Positions 50,615 through 62,484 of a stretch of DNA of 64,000 bases are shown here, one piece after another. The notes beneath the pieces are model-generated. The model saw nothing but the letters and a program-made list of their open reading frames with translations, made no database searches and was not told where the DNA came from. Origin of the DNA: Paragonimus westermani (Eukaryota; Platyhelminthes; Trematoda; Plagiorchiida; Troglotrematidae); NCBI GenBank assembly GCA_008508345.1, contig QNGE01000141.1, forward strand, positions 176,119-240,118. The letters run 5' to 3'. Every line of letters starts with the position of its first letter. The first letter of the stretch is position 1. The position numbers and the translations under genes were made by a program.

Positions 50615-50752
50615 AGACTACCTCGGACCAAGTCAATCTTAGACCGGTAATGAGTCTTCCGTTGTGGCTGACAATGGGAGCCATCATGCTGATTGTTATC
50701 ATGTTGGCCGTTTTGGTCTTTCTTGGTCTCAGGAATGTTCGAAGAAAACAAA
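50615..50752 (+). CDS. Nephrin-like receptor exon: transmembrane helix and start of cytoplasmic tail
   Basis: The exon is 138 nt (46 codons), phase 1-1, with acceptor ATCGGTGCAG and donor A|GTAAGT. Codons 1-14 are a polar stalk. Codons 15-39 form one uninterrupted hydrophobic helix (L-P-L-W-L-T-M-G-A-I ... V-F-L-G-L). Codons 40-46 (R-N-V-R-R-K-Q) are a typical basic stop-transfer, giving a type I topology with the Ig domains outside. Reading past the donor meets a stop after a few codons, so the tail must come from a downstream exon entering in phase 1 after an A. Confidence 0.88.
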
Positions 50753-53700
50753 GTAAGTCTGTTGTTTGCTAAAAAGCGGCATGTACAGCACAATGCTTGA
50801 ATGGAAATTGAGCAATGAGCAACTTTAAATTACTGCTAGTCTCGTTAAATACATGGTCAGGCTGGCCTTTTTGGAGCACCCGAGCGAAATGTTCAATGGG
50901 CAGTGTCTCGAAACGTCGTCGAACAAGTGCCATCAGTCATTGTGTCGTATGTCTCAGGAGATAAACATATGTGTAGGTACCCACGACAACTGACATGCAT
51001 TATAAATTCTACAAAAAAGGGTACGACCGATTGTTTGACACAGATAAAGATACAGCAGTGCCGAGTGCATTCACGATAATGTTGCCGTGATCTCTTGGTA
51101 TTTGGTATTTAACTAAATTGCGCATCAAATAAATCTTCTGAGACAACAGGCAGTTCAAGTGTTTTTATTTGAAATATGAACTTCTGTCTACAAAAGGAAG
51201 GCTGCATTTTTAACTTACTTAACTAATTGGACCGTTCTAATTTCACTGATTTGCAAGGACATAAGGAACAATGTATATATTGATTATATGATTATCTGCT
51301 TGGAAGGTCCACCTACTTAGTTACTTCAAATAGCAGTCTCATCAGACTGGTGTTCAAGATGGCCATCATTTAGTAAGCTCCCGCAAACTGTATATCATGC
51401 TGACTGGTAAGCTTGTCACGGCAATCGAAGTCTGGTTATGACAGTGGAGAACAATAAAGTTTAGTAAGAATTATGGTAAGAACCTCGTTCGTGATATAAG
51501 GCAGACGCCTCAAGATTCCTATCTTAAATCATTTGTGTACGTGAACACTATGACTCTGAAAAGTTGGAAACGTGTCATTTTGAAATGAAGTAGAACTGAC
51601 TAACCTTCACCCGGAGCGGTGATATTTGGCAACAGTTTAGTTTACACGATTCCAGTCTATTCTATCTGCACTTTTGCGGTTTACGTAGAGCTATCTTTCA
51701 GCGTCCCTGATGTGATGGAGCTGATGTTAGAATGCGACAGTACGGTTGCTGAAAAAAAACTTACCGGTTGCAAACTTCACTTACTGCCTCTGCACAGTCG
51801 AATGTGCACATAATGTCAAACGTAAACGCGGAAAACGTTATGCTTGACCTTCTGATACACCCTTCTGTGCGGGATTCGCGCGCTGCAACTCAGAGAGGTT
51901 TAGCGGATAGATGCAACCACCTTAAAGCTATTTGCAGTCTGTCTGTTTCTCTGTGAAGAAAACGTCATACTCTGCTGACATAGCAGGTGTGTAGTTGTTC
52001 GGCGTTCTGTCAGAAAACTGCCTTTCCTTGAGAACGTTAAGTGGAAATTTCACGGGAGTTGTGCTCATCACGTTGACAACCGAACTGGCCTTCCGGCTGC
52101 TAACCTCAATAAAAAAAACTCATTTGCTCACTATTAGGAATGCGCTCCAACTCACAAATAATCGTTTATCCCTTCCTGTCTTGACAAATTACATTTTATT
52201 CTTGTGGAGCTCATTCCTGAAACACTTTCGTATGTCACATCTATCACATCACCAAATTTTTTCGCGATTCACAAGTGTGCGCGAGACGTCGGCCAAAGCC
52301 CGATTTAATCTGATGTAGATATATCCTTATTCATTTACCAGTCAATTGGTCGAGAACAACTTTCAAATATTCGTTATATAGATCTCATGAAACGCGAGCA
52401 ATCTCTACAACTGTCTCAAAAACTAATCCGACGATTATCGCTTTGGTGAGAACAGAAGACATATACCGCGAGATATTAATATCAATCATTGGTGTAAAAC
52501 TAGCCATACCAGACAAACTGCTTACAGCAATAACAATCAACCGGACGAGCCACACAGTTTTGAGCAGGGCGATTAACTGTGTCAACGCCTCCTGTTTACA
52601 CAAAGCCGACCGATGTTGTTTGATAAACATTGCCTCGGTAATCGTTGGCGATTTCGGGTTGCAGTTACTTTGTCGTATCTTTAACGATGTGGCGCGGCCA
52701 ACAGGGGACCTTTAGCCAAGACGTCATTTGAGACTGACGCCGCCGGGTTGTTCGAGCTTTTCGCAGTCAGCATGCCACATTTAAACTTCACGGTTAACAG
52801 AACTCCGTTTTTGAATGATTGCTTTACACGTTTTAGCTGAACGTTGAGAACACTTTATCCTATTGCTAATCCTATTCAAACTTGACTCATTCTACAGCAC
52901 ACTGTAGTTTATGCGGTGTTCCGATGGTTCAGAATAGGTATTTTAAAACTCCACCCACATATTTTATAGTCTTCATATTCGAATAGGAATTTCACCTGGT
53001 TCACCTCGAAAAAATGTTCCTCTTTGAATCGGGTCAGCCATGAGGCTTATTTGAATAAGAAGAAGGAGATCAAACGTGAGTGATGTCTGACTTGAAACAA
53101 TCTCAATCCCCGAAATTCCACCGGAACTCAGAACCAACTGAGTGTTGCATTTTTTGACCGATTATATTCAGAAATAATGGTTTTGATAACTTACACGTAA
53201 CAATCACCTTCCAAACACACGTCAAACCCAAACAAAATGTCCGTGAATTGCTAGATGATGAAATTCCCAAATTTTACGGCTGTGATTTTAGATTTTTGTG
53301 AAGGTCTGTTTTAAGATTTTACTGGTTGAGTTCGTATGATGAAAACGCTGCCAAATAATCGCTCATTATCGCTGCGTACTAGCGTCTCAGCCGCTTAGAA
53401 GAAAGGAACGTACAGTGCGCAAATTAGGTTAGGGATGTTCTTCTTAAACAACTAGATATCTATATAGTTTCGTTATAGACAGTATAAATATCGGTGATTT
53501 AGTGCCAGTAAAATAAAATGCAGTCAAACAAACTCACAGCACAGGTGTATATCTTGGACTCTAAACAGAAGGTAAATTAAGTCCCATGCCGTTGAGATGA
53601 TGAATACTTATATTAAACAATACTGCGGCAATATGAACCGAGCTTTAAAAAATCTACGAACAGTGGTTATCAGATCATGATCCTTTAAAGTTTTCGCAGA

Positions 53701-55495
53701 ACACTTGAAATATTGTTTCAGACTGACCTATTGTTGCTCAGTGGAGTAATGAAATAGTTTCGCGTGTATTTCCGTGTAGGGCGGATGAAACATCTTTCAA
53801 GAATTATATAATATAAACAACTCGACAGCAATTTTGTGGCGTTTTCCCTCTTTGAGGCAATTTGAAATGTTTCATACGAACACTTGCTAGTTACGGAGTA
53901 AAAAGGAACTTTACTCAATACGGGATAATACGCAAAATACCGATCTCAGAAGTGGAGCATTATGCAGCTATGCCAGCAAAATGTGCTCCGCAAACTGACA
54001 CTGACGTCTTTAGACAAATGTGGCCTGAACGCATCACGTTTGTTGATTGCCTTGTTCTTACCATGGGAATCTCAGAATAAGTATCAGACGTTGTACAGCT
54101 AGTCAAAATAATTAATTGAGTTCATGATTCAGAACATTTTAAAATCCGAGTTCATCGACGTATGTTACCAGAACAGTGACTATGTCTTTTTTAAGGCTTT
54201 CTAGTATTTCGGATACCGCTTATCAACAACCACAACTGAAAGTCCGTGTAGATTAATTCTGTAATGTTTGATATAATGTCAGTAAAGCATTGGTGAAAAT
54301 AATTACCTTCACGAAATGGATCGTAGATAGTAGGGTTGTGCACCAGTGACGCACACTGTAAGTTCTGACCTAGTACATTTTGACCGAAGGTCAGGCTGAA
54401 AAGTCGGCGGGGATGCAAAATTTTCAGGTAACCGTAAATAATATTCCGTTTGTACCGCTGTCTTCTGTTGCACACTTTAATTGATGTCAAATCGCTCAAA
54501 TTTGCGTGCGCTTGTGTTGTTCAATGATTTAACAGAAGTGTTGACCTTCTTTTAATTAATGCGGAAATCACGTTATTATGAATACGCATGAATGATGTGA
54601 ATAAACAGAAGGGCCCAAATGATGAATACTCTTATTTATTAAATTGCATTATTACGTTTTATTAAGTAGATCAAGGTCACAACTCATGCAGTCGTATTGC
54701 GACAAGCTTCGTAGCACAGAGAAAAACTATTTCGTCAATAATATTTTGCGAGATAACATAGATAGTACAACAAATCCTGAATCTATAATTGACCCCTATA
54801 TTCTAACGGATGTCGAAGAACCTCAATGTTGTTGTAATTACTTGCTCACCATAATGTAGGCGTTGAATGTTGCAATAGGAAAAATAATTAGCATCAAAAA
54901 CACTAACACGTCACTGTTTTTGAATCAACTGATTTTGTTGCTGGTACACGGTGGTGAACCACCACAACACAATTCAGCTGTTCAGTGAATTCGCATCAGC
55001 TCACCTACCTAGTGCATACCTAACGCACATTCTGTTTGGTAAAGTCCTAGCCAGCCGAGTTGCCCGTCTGTAGGCTTCAACTACGGATCGGAAACAGATG
55101 TGAACGTATTTGCCCGCTTCGCAGTCCACAGAGTTGAATTCAACATGAAATCTCACTTGCTACTTACATGGTGTGATGTGCCAGTCAGTGAAAAGAGGAA
55201 CTAGGCGAGGCGATGTTAGCCGGTTAAGTTGACGAGGCCGAGTACCTGTGACCAATATCCGGGTCAGGCAAATGATTTTAAACAGGTGTGGCCGGCTATA
55301 TGTGATACACTAGATTTTATTTTTATCCGTCTGTAGAAAGTCTACTGCCACACGTCGTCTGAAAATTTATCGACTTAATATGATGTGAGAGTAATTTGGT
55401 TTCCTGATCAATATCAGAAAATACATGCCAAATAATGCCGAGTAATATCATAGACGTAAAAACAGATACCGAACACATGACACTTCACATTTTAG
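50753..55495 (+). other. Region after the transmembrane exon; tail exons not settled
   Basis: The cytoplasmic-tail exon(s) should lie here or further right. I see one candidate at 54670-54833. Overlapping open frames on both strands at 52385-52715 have no splice borders in the needed phase; the minus one is hydrophobic. No mobile element was recognised. Confidence 0.5.
54670..54833 (+). CDS. Candidate cytoplasmic-tail exon (uncertain)
   Basis: An AT-rich acceptor (TTAAGTAG) is followed by a frame reading SRSQLMQSYCDKLRS, then KNYFVNNILRDN, NPESIIDPYILTDVEEPQ and so on, polar and tyrosine-bearing like receptor tails. A donor-like T|GTAATT ends it in phase 1 at 54833. It begins in phase 2, whereas the transmembrane exon ends in phase 1, so at least one more exon would have to lie between. 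No domain or signalling motif is recognised. It may be a chance open frame. Confidence 0.25.
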
Positions 55496-55657
55496 GAAAG
55501 AGGATGTGTGCGCGATATGTCACGGTCTCAACAGGTGAACACGCCACATTTAGAATGTTTCAACAGTTACGTCAGCTGTCTCAGACGGGAAGCCGCAGCT
55601 GATCAATACCCGACATATATCAACGGATTTCGTTTGGAATACACTGACGGCTTGTGA
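55496..55657 (+). CDS. Candidate terminal exon of the receptor (two readings)
   Basis: A good acceptor (CACTTCACATTTTAG) precedes base 55496. Entered in phase 1 after the A of the transmembrane exon, it makes AGA and reads R-K-R-M-C-A-R-Y-V-T-V-S-T-G-E-H to a TGA at 55600-55602, giving a short tail with a basic juxtamembrane part. Entered in phase 0, from another exon, it stays open to TGA at 55655-55657 and ends D-Q-Y-P-T-Y-I-N-G-F-R-L-E-Y-T-D-G-L. Only the first reading joins directly to a known exon. Both fit chance expectation for length, so the assignment is weak. Confidence 0.3.
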   Translation, partial: ERGCVRDMSRSQQVNTPHLECFNSYVSCLRREAAADQYPTYINGFRLEYTDGL

Positions 55658-58600
55658 TTCAATGGTTGATACATGCTGTGTGATGAGTAACAATATGAAT
55701 GTTGCCATCAAACTACGTTCCGAAGGCAGATCTTCAAACCACTATCGCATAGGAAGCAATTTAATGTCGGGCAAATTATCGATGTTTCTGCCAGAAGTTA
55801 TAGAAACACACCTCGCGCATACATCCGTGATTGCGTACGACCTACGATCTGGACAGAATTTCCTCAAATATCTGATGAGTAATGTACGTGAAACGTATGA
55901 ATATCGACACCTCCCGGATATAAATTTGAAGTCTTTTGTTGACAACACCCTGTTAAATATGTCTCACATCATACATACTGCATTAACTTGCAGAAGAAGG
56001 TGTGATATTTGTGTGAAAAGACTGATGTAATGAAACCGTTGCGCTGAACTTCACTAACCGAACCTAAGTCGATTTGGGATAGTGGTTCATAAGGCGTATG
56101 CGGCGCACTGCAATTCATCGGAGATGTTGTGTTAGACGCAAAACAACCACTGTACATTAGAAGAAATCTGTGACAATTTTTTTGTTCTGCTATGGAAAAA
56201 ACAATTTTCTAATCGCCTTATCCACAAATAAGGGTTGTTTTCGAATGCTTTGGCCTTTTGCTGGCGTCCATCTAATGACTATTTAGTGCTGACATACGGA
56301 ATCGTATTAAAACAAGAGAACGGATAAAGTCTGTTACAAGATCAGTTACAACAACGCTAGATTGAGTCGTATGCTGGAATGAGATTCTTCTTGAATGACA
56401 GAAATTCCAGCAATTTCGGTTTGTTGAAAAATAACGATATGATTGGACTACGATAACAACGACCAATAGAAAGCAGAAGATAAGGTGCACAATGACAAGG
56501 TGTTTAGTGATTCAAACAACAGACAGGTGAATTATATGTACAACGAATGTGACGGACATAAAAAATAATATGTAATGAGGGAGTGAAAATGGAAATTCTC
56601 CAGAATCACTATTTTATTGTGAAGTAAACTTGACCGTGTGGTAGGTGTATGTCGTTTTTAGCAATCATCATTGTGGAGGAATTCAATTAACAACTCTCAG
56701 CAGAATATTTTCTCCGTTGTTCGGTCGTTACTTTTATGGGCCCGAATTTTGAAATAATTTTAGCGTTCAGTTTATATCCGCTACAGTCACGCAGTCTATC
56801 GGACCAAGCTTAGTGAAAATGGTGTAATTCTTTCTAGAATTCCGTCGGGTACACATCCGTAACATTACACGCGAATGAAATATTGTCAAATTTTCAAGAA
56901 TTATGAAACCTCCATCAGTTCAAAAGGATATATATGACTTATTCATTTAAACGATGAACATTTCCTGAGGAAGGTGAAGTGACTTCCTGTTTAGGAGAAA
57001 GCATTTCAGTCCATAAGATTTGAGTAATCCGACTGGCAATATATAAGAACCAGACATTCTCTCATAGACTGCATGTGCGTGTGTTTGATACAGCAGTGTC
57101 CACATCACTGTTCTCGTTATCACAGCTTACGCTAACGTCCACAAGCTGTTCAGTGTTGGCAGTATAGAGCAGGTTAGAACAATTGCACATCATAAAACTT
57201 TGATGACGGATATCAAAACAAGATGGATAAAAATTGTGCTTGTGTGGTCTTCAAATTGAAACGAGGAAAAGTTATGAACGGGCGTTTGACAAACGTATAT
57301 TTGGTCCAACATAAAATTATAATCACGGGCCGGTTGGAATAACGTCACAGTGTTTAAAAAATTCTAAAAAATTAACTATTGTTTTATTGTGTCGTTTTTC
57401 TGAAGTAAGCAGATTCCAGAACAAAAATACCTCCTCACGAATAATCATTTTGATCGCTTCTCTTAAACATGTAACAGGTAGCTTTTAGCAACCAAACAAA
57501 CCGGTCACCACGAGAACACACGTGAAGTGGTTATCACACAGCGTAACATGTTTCGATTAAATAAAAACCACATTGTTCACAAAAGCAAACGTTTACTAAC
57601 CATGTGAAATTACTACTATTGTGCATGTGCCAAAGTGATACGCGTACATCCATCAGAACGTTTTTATAGTTCAATCATATGTCCTACGAACTGCCTGAGT
57701 TCCATGATGGTCGTACGTCGACATATTTATCCAAAACTGGCGGTAATATGCACTCCGTACCTCTTATTTATGCAAAAATTATCCGTTTTTTCTGCAAATA
57801 CAATTACGCGCTACACTTGTTCGGGAAAATGTAGCATCTATTAGTTAGGAAATATCACTGTGTTGAAGGAAGACTGTTCGTCAACAGTTAAGATGGATTA
57901 GTGCGCTCTAAAAGTATGTATGACCTTTGTTATGTCGGACTTCACAGACTATCCGTAATTTCAGTGCCGGAAAACCGTTGAGTGGAAATGAACGGGGTAG
58001 TGTTTACTTATCGACTCTACAGAGATTTGATACACGAAAATTGGTTCTTTTCTATGATGCACTTGTTTAAATGGACGTCATCTTCGATGCTTAAGGGAGA
58101 CAGTATGCTGTAAATCACCTCGTGGCATAACTCTGGGCCGTTGTGTTGATGTCACTCAGTCCTGCCACTCTTGCCAAATTTTGAAGTGTGACACAATGAA
58201 CAGAAATTTCTAAAGGAAAGGTAGCTCATCTTAAGATGGGGAATAATGTGAGAAGTTTCAGACGGCGTCTTGAATGCAGACGAAACCAGAGGACAACCGA
58301 ACGTCAGGTGGTTAGGAAAAACTGTTCTGCAGATGTTGATGAGCGTGTCGTGTTCGGTCAGACTAACAATAATTGACATTCTGCGCCGCCATTCAGAAGG
58401 CCCCATGACCACTCTGTTTAGATGGACACGTAGTAGTTAGCAGGGCAGACGACGGTAAATTCAGTGTTGATACAAAGCGATCTTGAAAGACAGCCTGTTT
58501 AGATGCATTAGTGGAAGAATGATTCAAGAATGACAAACACAACAGCTTGGATGTTCTTTTGAGGACGGTTCATTCATGGGTTGAACTGTTTCAATTACCA

Positions 58601-61600
58601 AGAACAACTACGAATCACCTCTGCTAAACACCAACGCATTCCTTAATTTTAATTACCCGTACCTATATCGAATGTACTGCTGTTTTCATGTATAAGCCCC
58701 GTTAGAATTCAGTTGTTTCACCAAATTTATGTTCCTTATGGACAGGCAGCCCGTAGCCTACATGATTGGACATTAATTCCTCGTTTTAGACTACGCAAAG
58801 ATAAGAGTTGACTCTAAACATGAGTATTCGGGTTCAGTTGCCTAGGCGCATGTGGGAAAAAAGAAGGTGCTTACACAGCTGACGCTCGTGTACCATTAAA
58901 AAACTGTGCAACTGAACATTAATTGTACTGCAAGATTAGCTTGTGAACATCGAGTCCATAACTATATGATCGACCTAATATTTGGCAGTCCTGTTGTTTT
59001 CTGACAGCTTATAGCTGCACAGTCAAAAGAATCCACATGAGTCCAATCAAAACAGTCTACTATTCGCACTTATACTACAACCAGTTCTGCCGTCTGTTTC
59101 ACTGTGATATTCTAAGATTATAACACGTGTCCAAAAGGTAGAGAGGACGAGCGTATCAAACTAATCTTTAGATTATTAAAAATACATAATTTAACTTTTT
59201 TCTGTTGCACTTGCTGCAGAAGGACTGATACGGTTTTATGAAACTTTCTCTGTCCAATAATTTGAAGGCTGCACTGATTTACTTACCTTGATTCACTCAG
59301 GGCTCTATCGAGACATAGGCCAAACGATTATATGATATGTATATTCTCAGTGTGCATTTCGCAGACAACAGACAGACCAACTATAGCACAAGATTTGACA
59401 AATAACTCGAGTGAATCGACCAATAGAAGAAAAGGCAGGTTGAAATGAAAGTTGAATAACCAGTTCAGACTAACTTACGCTTCTGAACTCTTTGATGTAC
59501 TGTCTTTCTATACGCTGGCATATGCTGGTTATCGGTATGCAGCTGTACACTGACCGTATTGTTGTATCATGTAACCAAGTGGGGCGGGGCAACGTGAAAA
59601 CAACTATTTGCAAGGTGACATGTGAACTGAAAAGAACTAACCCGAAATTCGGTTGCAACATTTAAGAAAACTTGCCGAGCTATTTTTCACTAGTTATGAC
59701 ACTGAAAAGCAGCTTACCCATAATGCTAATATAAGAGACTGAAAAAACTTACAAACACAACAACCTCCGAAACCCTGATAACAATTTCACGTGTTCTTTT
59801 TGTCAAGTCAATGGGAACGATTTCGCATTTTGCCGTTTGGAGGTAACCATTTATGTGTAAGCGTTGATTTTTAAAAATTTGTATCTTCTGGAGGTGACGA
59901 AACTGAATGCCCGACAAAGCATCGCAAAACGTTGAGCCTCCAAAAAGTGTATGTTCTAGTTATACTACCCTGAATACTTTGAAAACGGTGGCATTATCAT
60001 CGTAAACTCATACCTTAAAAATTTAGGGTTTTAAACAGCAGACATCCTTAACATGTTCTAAACGGAACAGCATTGAAGTCTCAGCTTTAACAACGGGTCA
60101 CACCCTGCGCATGCATGCATTATGATTCACATGGCTCACTGCACCACTCACATTGCATTCAACTTGATAAGAACTCCTTAGGTATTGCACTTTTAGCGGT
60201 GTGATCTTTTTACGACTGTTTGTACTGCGATAAATTTAAAGTGTTTGAGTGCCTTGAATATTCTGCTGTTTCAAGGTAACCTTCGACAACCCTTTTTTGT
60301 CAAATAAGTTTGGGTCCGATAAGAAATATGCAAACTGTTTCCTTCCGTAGTCTAAATTTATCTCACTCTTTCTGAACATGCCTCCCTGTGTGGCAACGAG
60401 AAAGTCGCAGTAACGTTCTATGTCGATAGAACACCGTGCGGATGGTTAACTTTTGCTTGCCCGATGCTAACCTGGTAGGTTGGAGATGACAGAGGGACCC
60501 AGCAGGCAGCCTAAGACGAAGGCGCAGAAGATTCAGTTTTAAAATGTGGCCAGCTGTTTGTGGCCCTGAGTGACCACGGTATGACAGTGAACGTGTGTTT
60601 AGCCCGAATCAACCGTTGTTCGTGTGTGTAAGCTAGCAAGCAGACTTGTCACAGTGACCTTGGTCTTATTCAAAACGAGTAAACAATTACCCGGTCATCA
60701 GTCAGTTTTCTTTTGGGGTATCCTCTGAACAGCCGAGCTACATATGGCAATACATTTCTGTCTGAATTCGGGACAAAATGTTCAACGGGAAGCTCTCAAA
60801 ATTTTGCGCATAATGAATTATATTCCTACTGGGAGATGCTTTTTCATTTGAGAGTGATCCTTCATGCATTGTGATGACCGCTGAGTCGGTTTGACAAACT
60901 TTCATCAAGCAACTCCATGTAGAGACAGCGGCATTTCTTCCATTCGTGTGAACACCAGTGACTGTCAGGTGAAATAGATTTTGAACACTCCGACATTAGC
61001 TGACGAGGCAATGGTAATAAGGCTCAATCTCGATTCTGGCTGCTGTTTGACAATCAGGGTAGTATGTATACTCAGCTGACGGTAAGACACCTTTCGTGTT
61101 TTAATGAATGTGCGTTGCAGCACTCTCCACTACGTACGACGTCCCAACGGTTACTACAAAAGACTTATGGAGGTATCCAAGAGCTAAATGGTTCTCGTTT
61201 CCTTGCTGTACGCTGGCCCGTCCTTTGAAGTTCTGAGTTTCAACCTGTTCCATCCGATTTTCTCTGAGACCGTAGAGGAAATTGCAATACTTGCACACAG
61301 TTTGACCTGTAACCCAGTAGTTGCACGCCAGGTATGTACCTAGTGCTTATTCAGAGAACATAACCACCGATTGTTTCGACTCTTATGTGTCGCGGCAAGC
61401 TGTGGCTCTAAATATAATGCGGTAGATTTCAAAAAGATGCACTTTAACCAACGAACACACATCAGTCGGTTCTGTCAAATACTGTCGCCTTCGAAAATTT
61501 CCTGGCGAACGTTATTTGCTTGTTGCGCTGGGAAGAGTAAATCGGTTTTCGGTATTCTTTCTCTGACATAGGGCGAACGGCAAATTCGTAAGTCTGCGGT

Positions 61601-61990
61601 CCAAAGGCCCAATGATTTTTTTCTAGGTTCTTTGCCGGACTACTCCACTCTGAGTGTCAAAGCATCCTCTCGGGTGTTATCAATGAATTAGTTTCAGGCA
61701 ATGGTTGATACTCGCCCTGAACGATCTTGTGGCCGAGCAACACTTTTCACTGTTGATCCACCTTGTTCAGTCTTATGCAATAGAACTAAAGAAAGCGTCG
61801 CATAAGTTACATCAGTAGCGTTGTAGACGACGTTGTCATCTCCATGGACAACAGTAGTGGGTAACTGCCACGTGTTGCCTTTGGTTTGGTCGGCTGCTCC
61901 CTGACGTATTCTCTATCTTAACGTGGTGGTCAGGCTCTTGCATTACGTTGATCCGGAGGGTTGGGGTATCTAAGACTTCAGTCATCTCAG
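55658..61990. other. No gene recognised
   Basis: A long open frame at 55554-56030 (plus; 159 codons) has about the length expected by chance for this amount of sequence and shows no motif. The frame at 58152-58412 (minus) is likewise unassigned. I see no RNA gene and no clear repeat. Confidence 0.5.
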
Positions 61991-62040
61991 GCGCAACCTC
62001 ATCCGACAAGCCAAACAGGAGAATTCAGACAGAAAACGGA

Positions 62041-62484
62041 TGCATTCCTAGGGTCATAACACTGACTACCGGAGAATTGAACCCACGGCCCGTGCTGATG
62101 GGACCAACCTAGGTCGAAACAACTGTCCGCCACTCCTCTAGTGGTAACTGGGACCAACCGTTCGCAAAAACTCTTTCTCAACCCTTCTGGAGCTGTAATG
62201 GGTGCCTGCTGCTTCGCAGGCCAACAACAAAACGGCTGACTGTTTACAGCTCATGAGCGAAGGAAGTGCAGTGGCTGAGGAAACTGATTCGCACAACTTC
62301 CTGCAACTCTGGTGATCGTGATCCCGCAATCTAGTGGACAAGGGTTTGAGCCACAATCTCTTGCCCGTCCGCGGGTCGTGGGTTTGATTATCCGGTCTGC
62401 GTGAGGCTTATGATACCCATCAAGGACAAAACAGCTCTCCACTACTTCGCTGGTGGTTACTCGGATCAACCATTTGCAAAAATC
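62041..62484 (-). repeat. Two degenerate tRNA-like repeat units
   Basis: Bases 62131-62175 and 62440-62484 are diverged direct copies (CACT-C-TC-C/T-GTGGT..CT-GGA-CAACC). Read on the minus strand the first unit has a box-A-like TGGCGGACAG and a downstream box-B-like GGTTCAATTCTCC (near 62073-62087). A related GGTTTGATTATCC at about 62380-62392 is in the opposite orientation. The pattern suggests an old, rearranged tRNA-derived SINE pair. A further weak match lies near 15850-15880. The overlapping minus-strand open frames share a V-T-T-x-x-V-x-x-S-C-F pattern that comes from the repeat, not from a protein. Confidence 0.45.

Noticed and set aside
55554..56030. Longest plain open frame downstream of the receptor (159 codons, plus)
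   Set aside because: About the length expected by chance in six frames of 64 kb at this base composition; no motif, no splice or start context.
61650..61860. Possible gypsy polymerase remnant on the minus strand (LLGHKIVQGEY)
   Set aside because: Only one short F-L-G-H-like motif, with no neighbouring motif in order.
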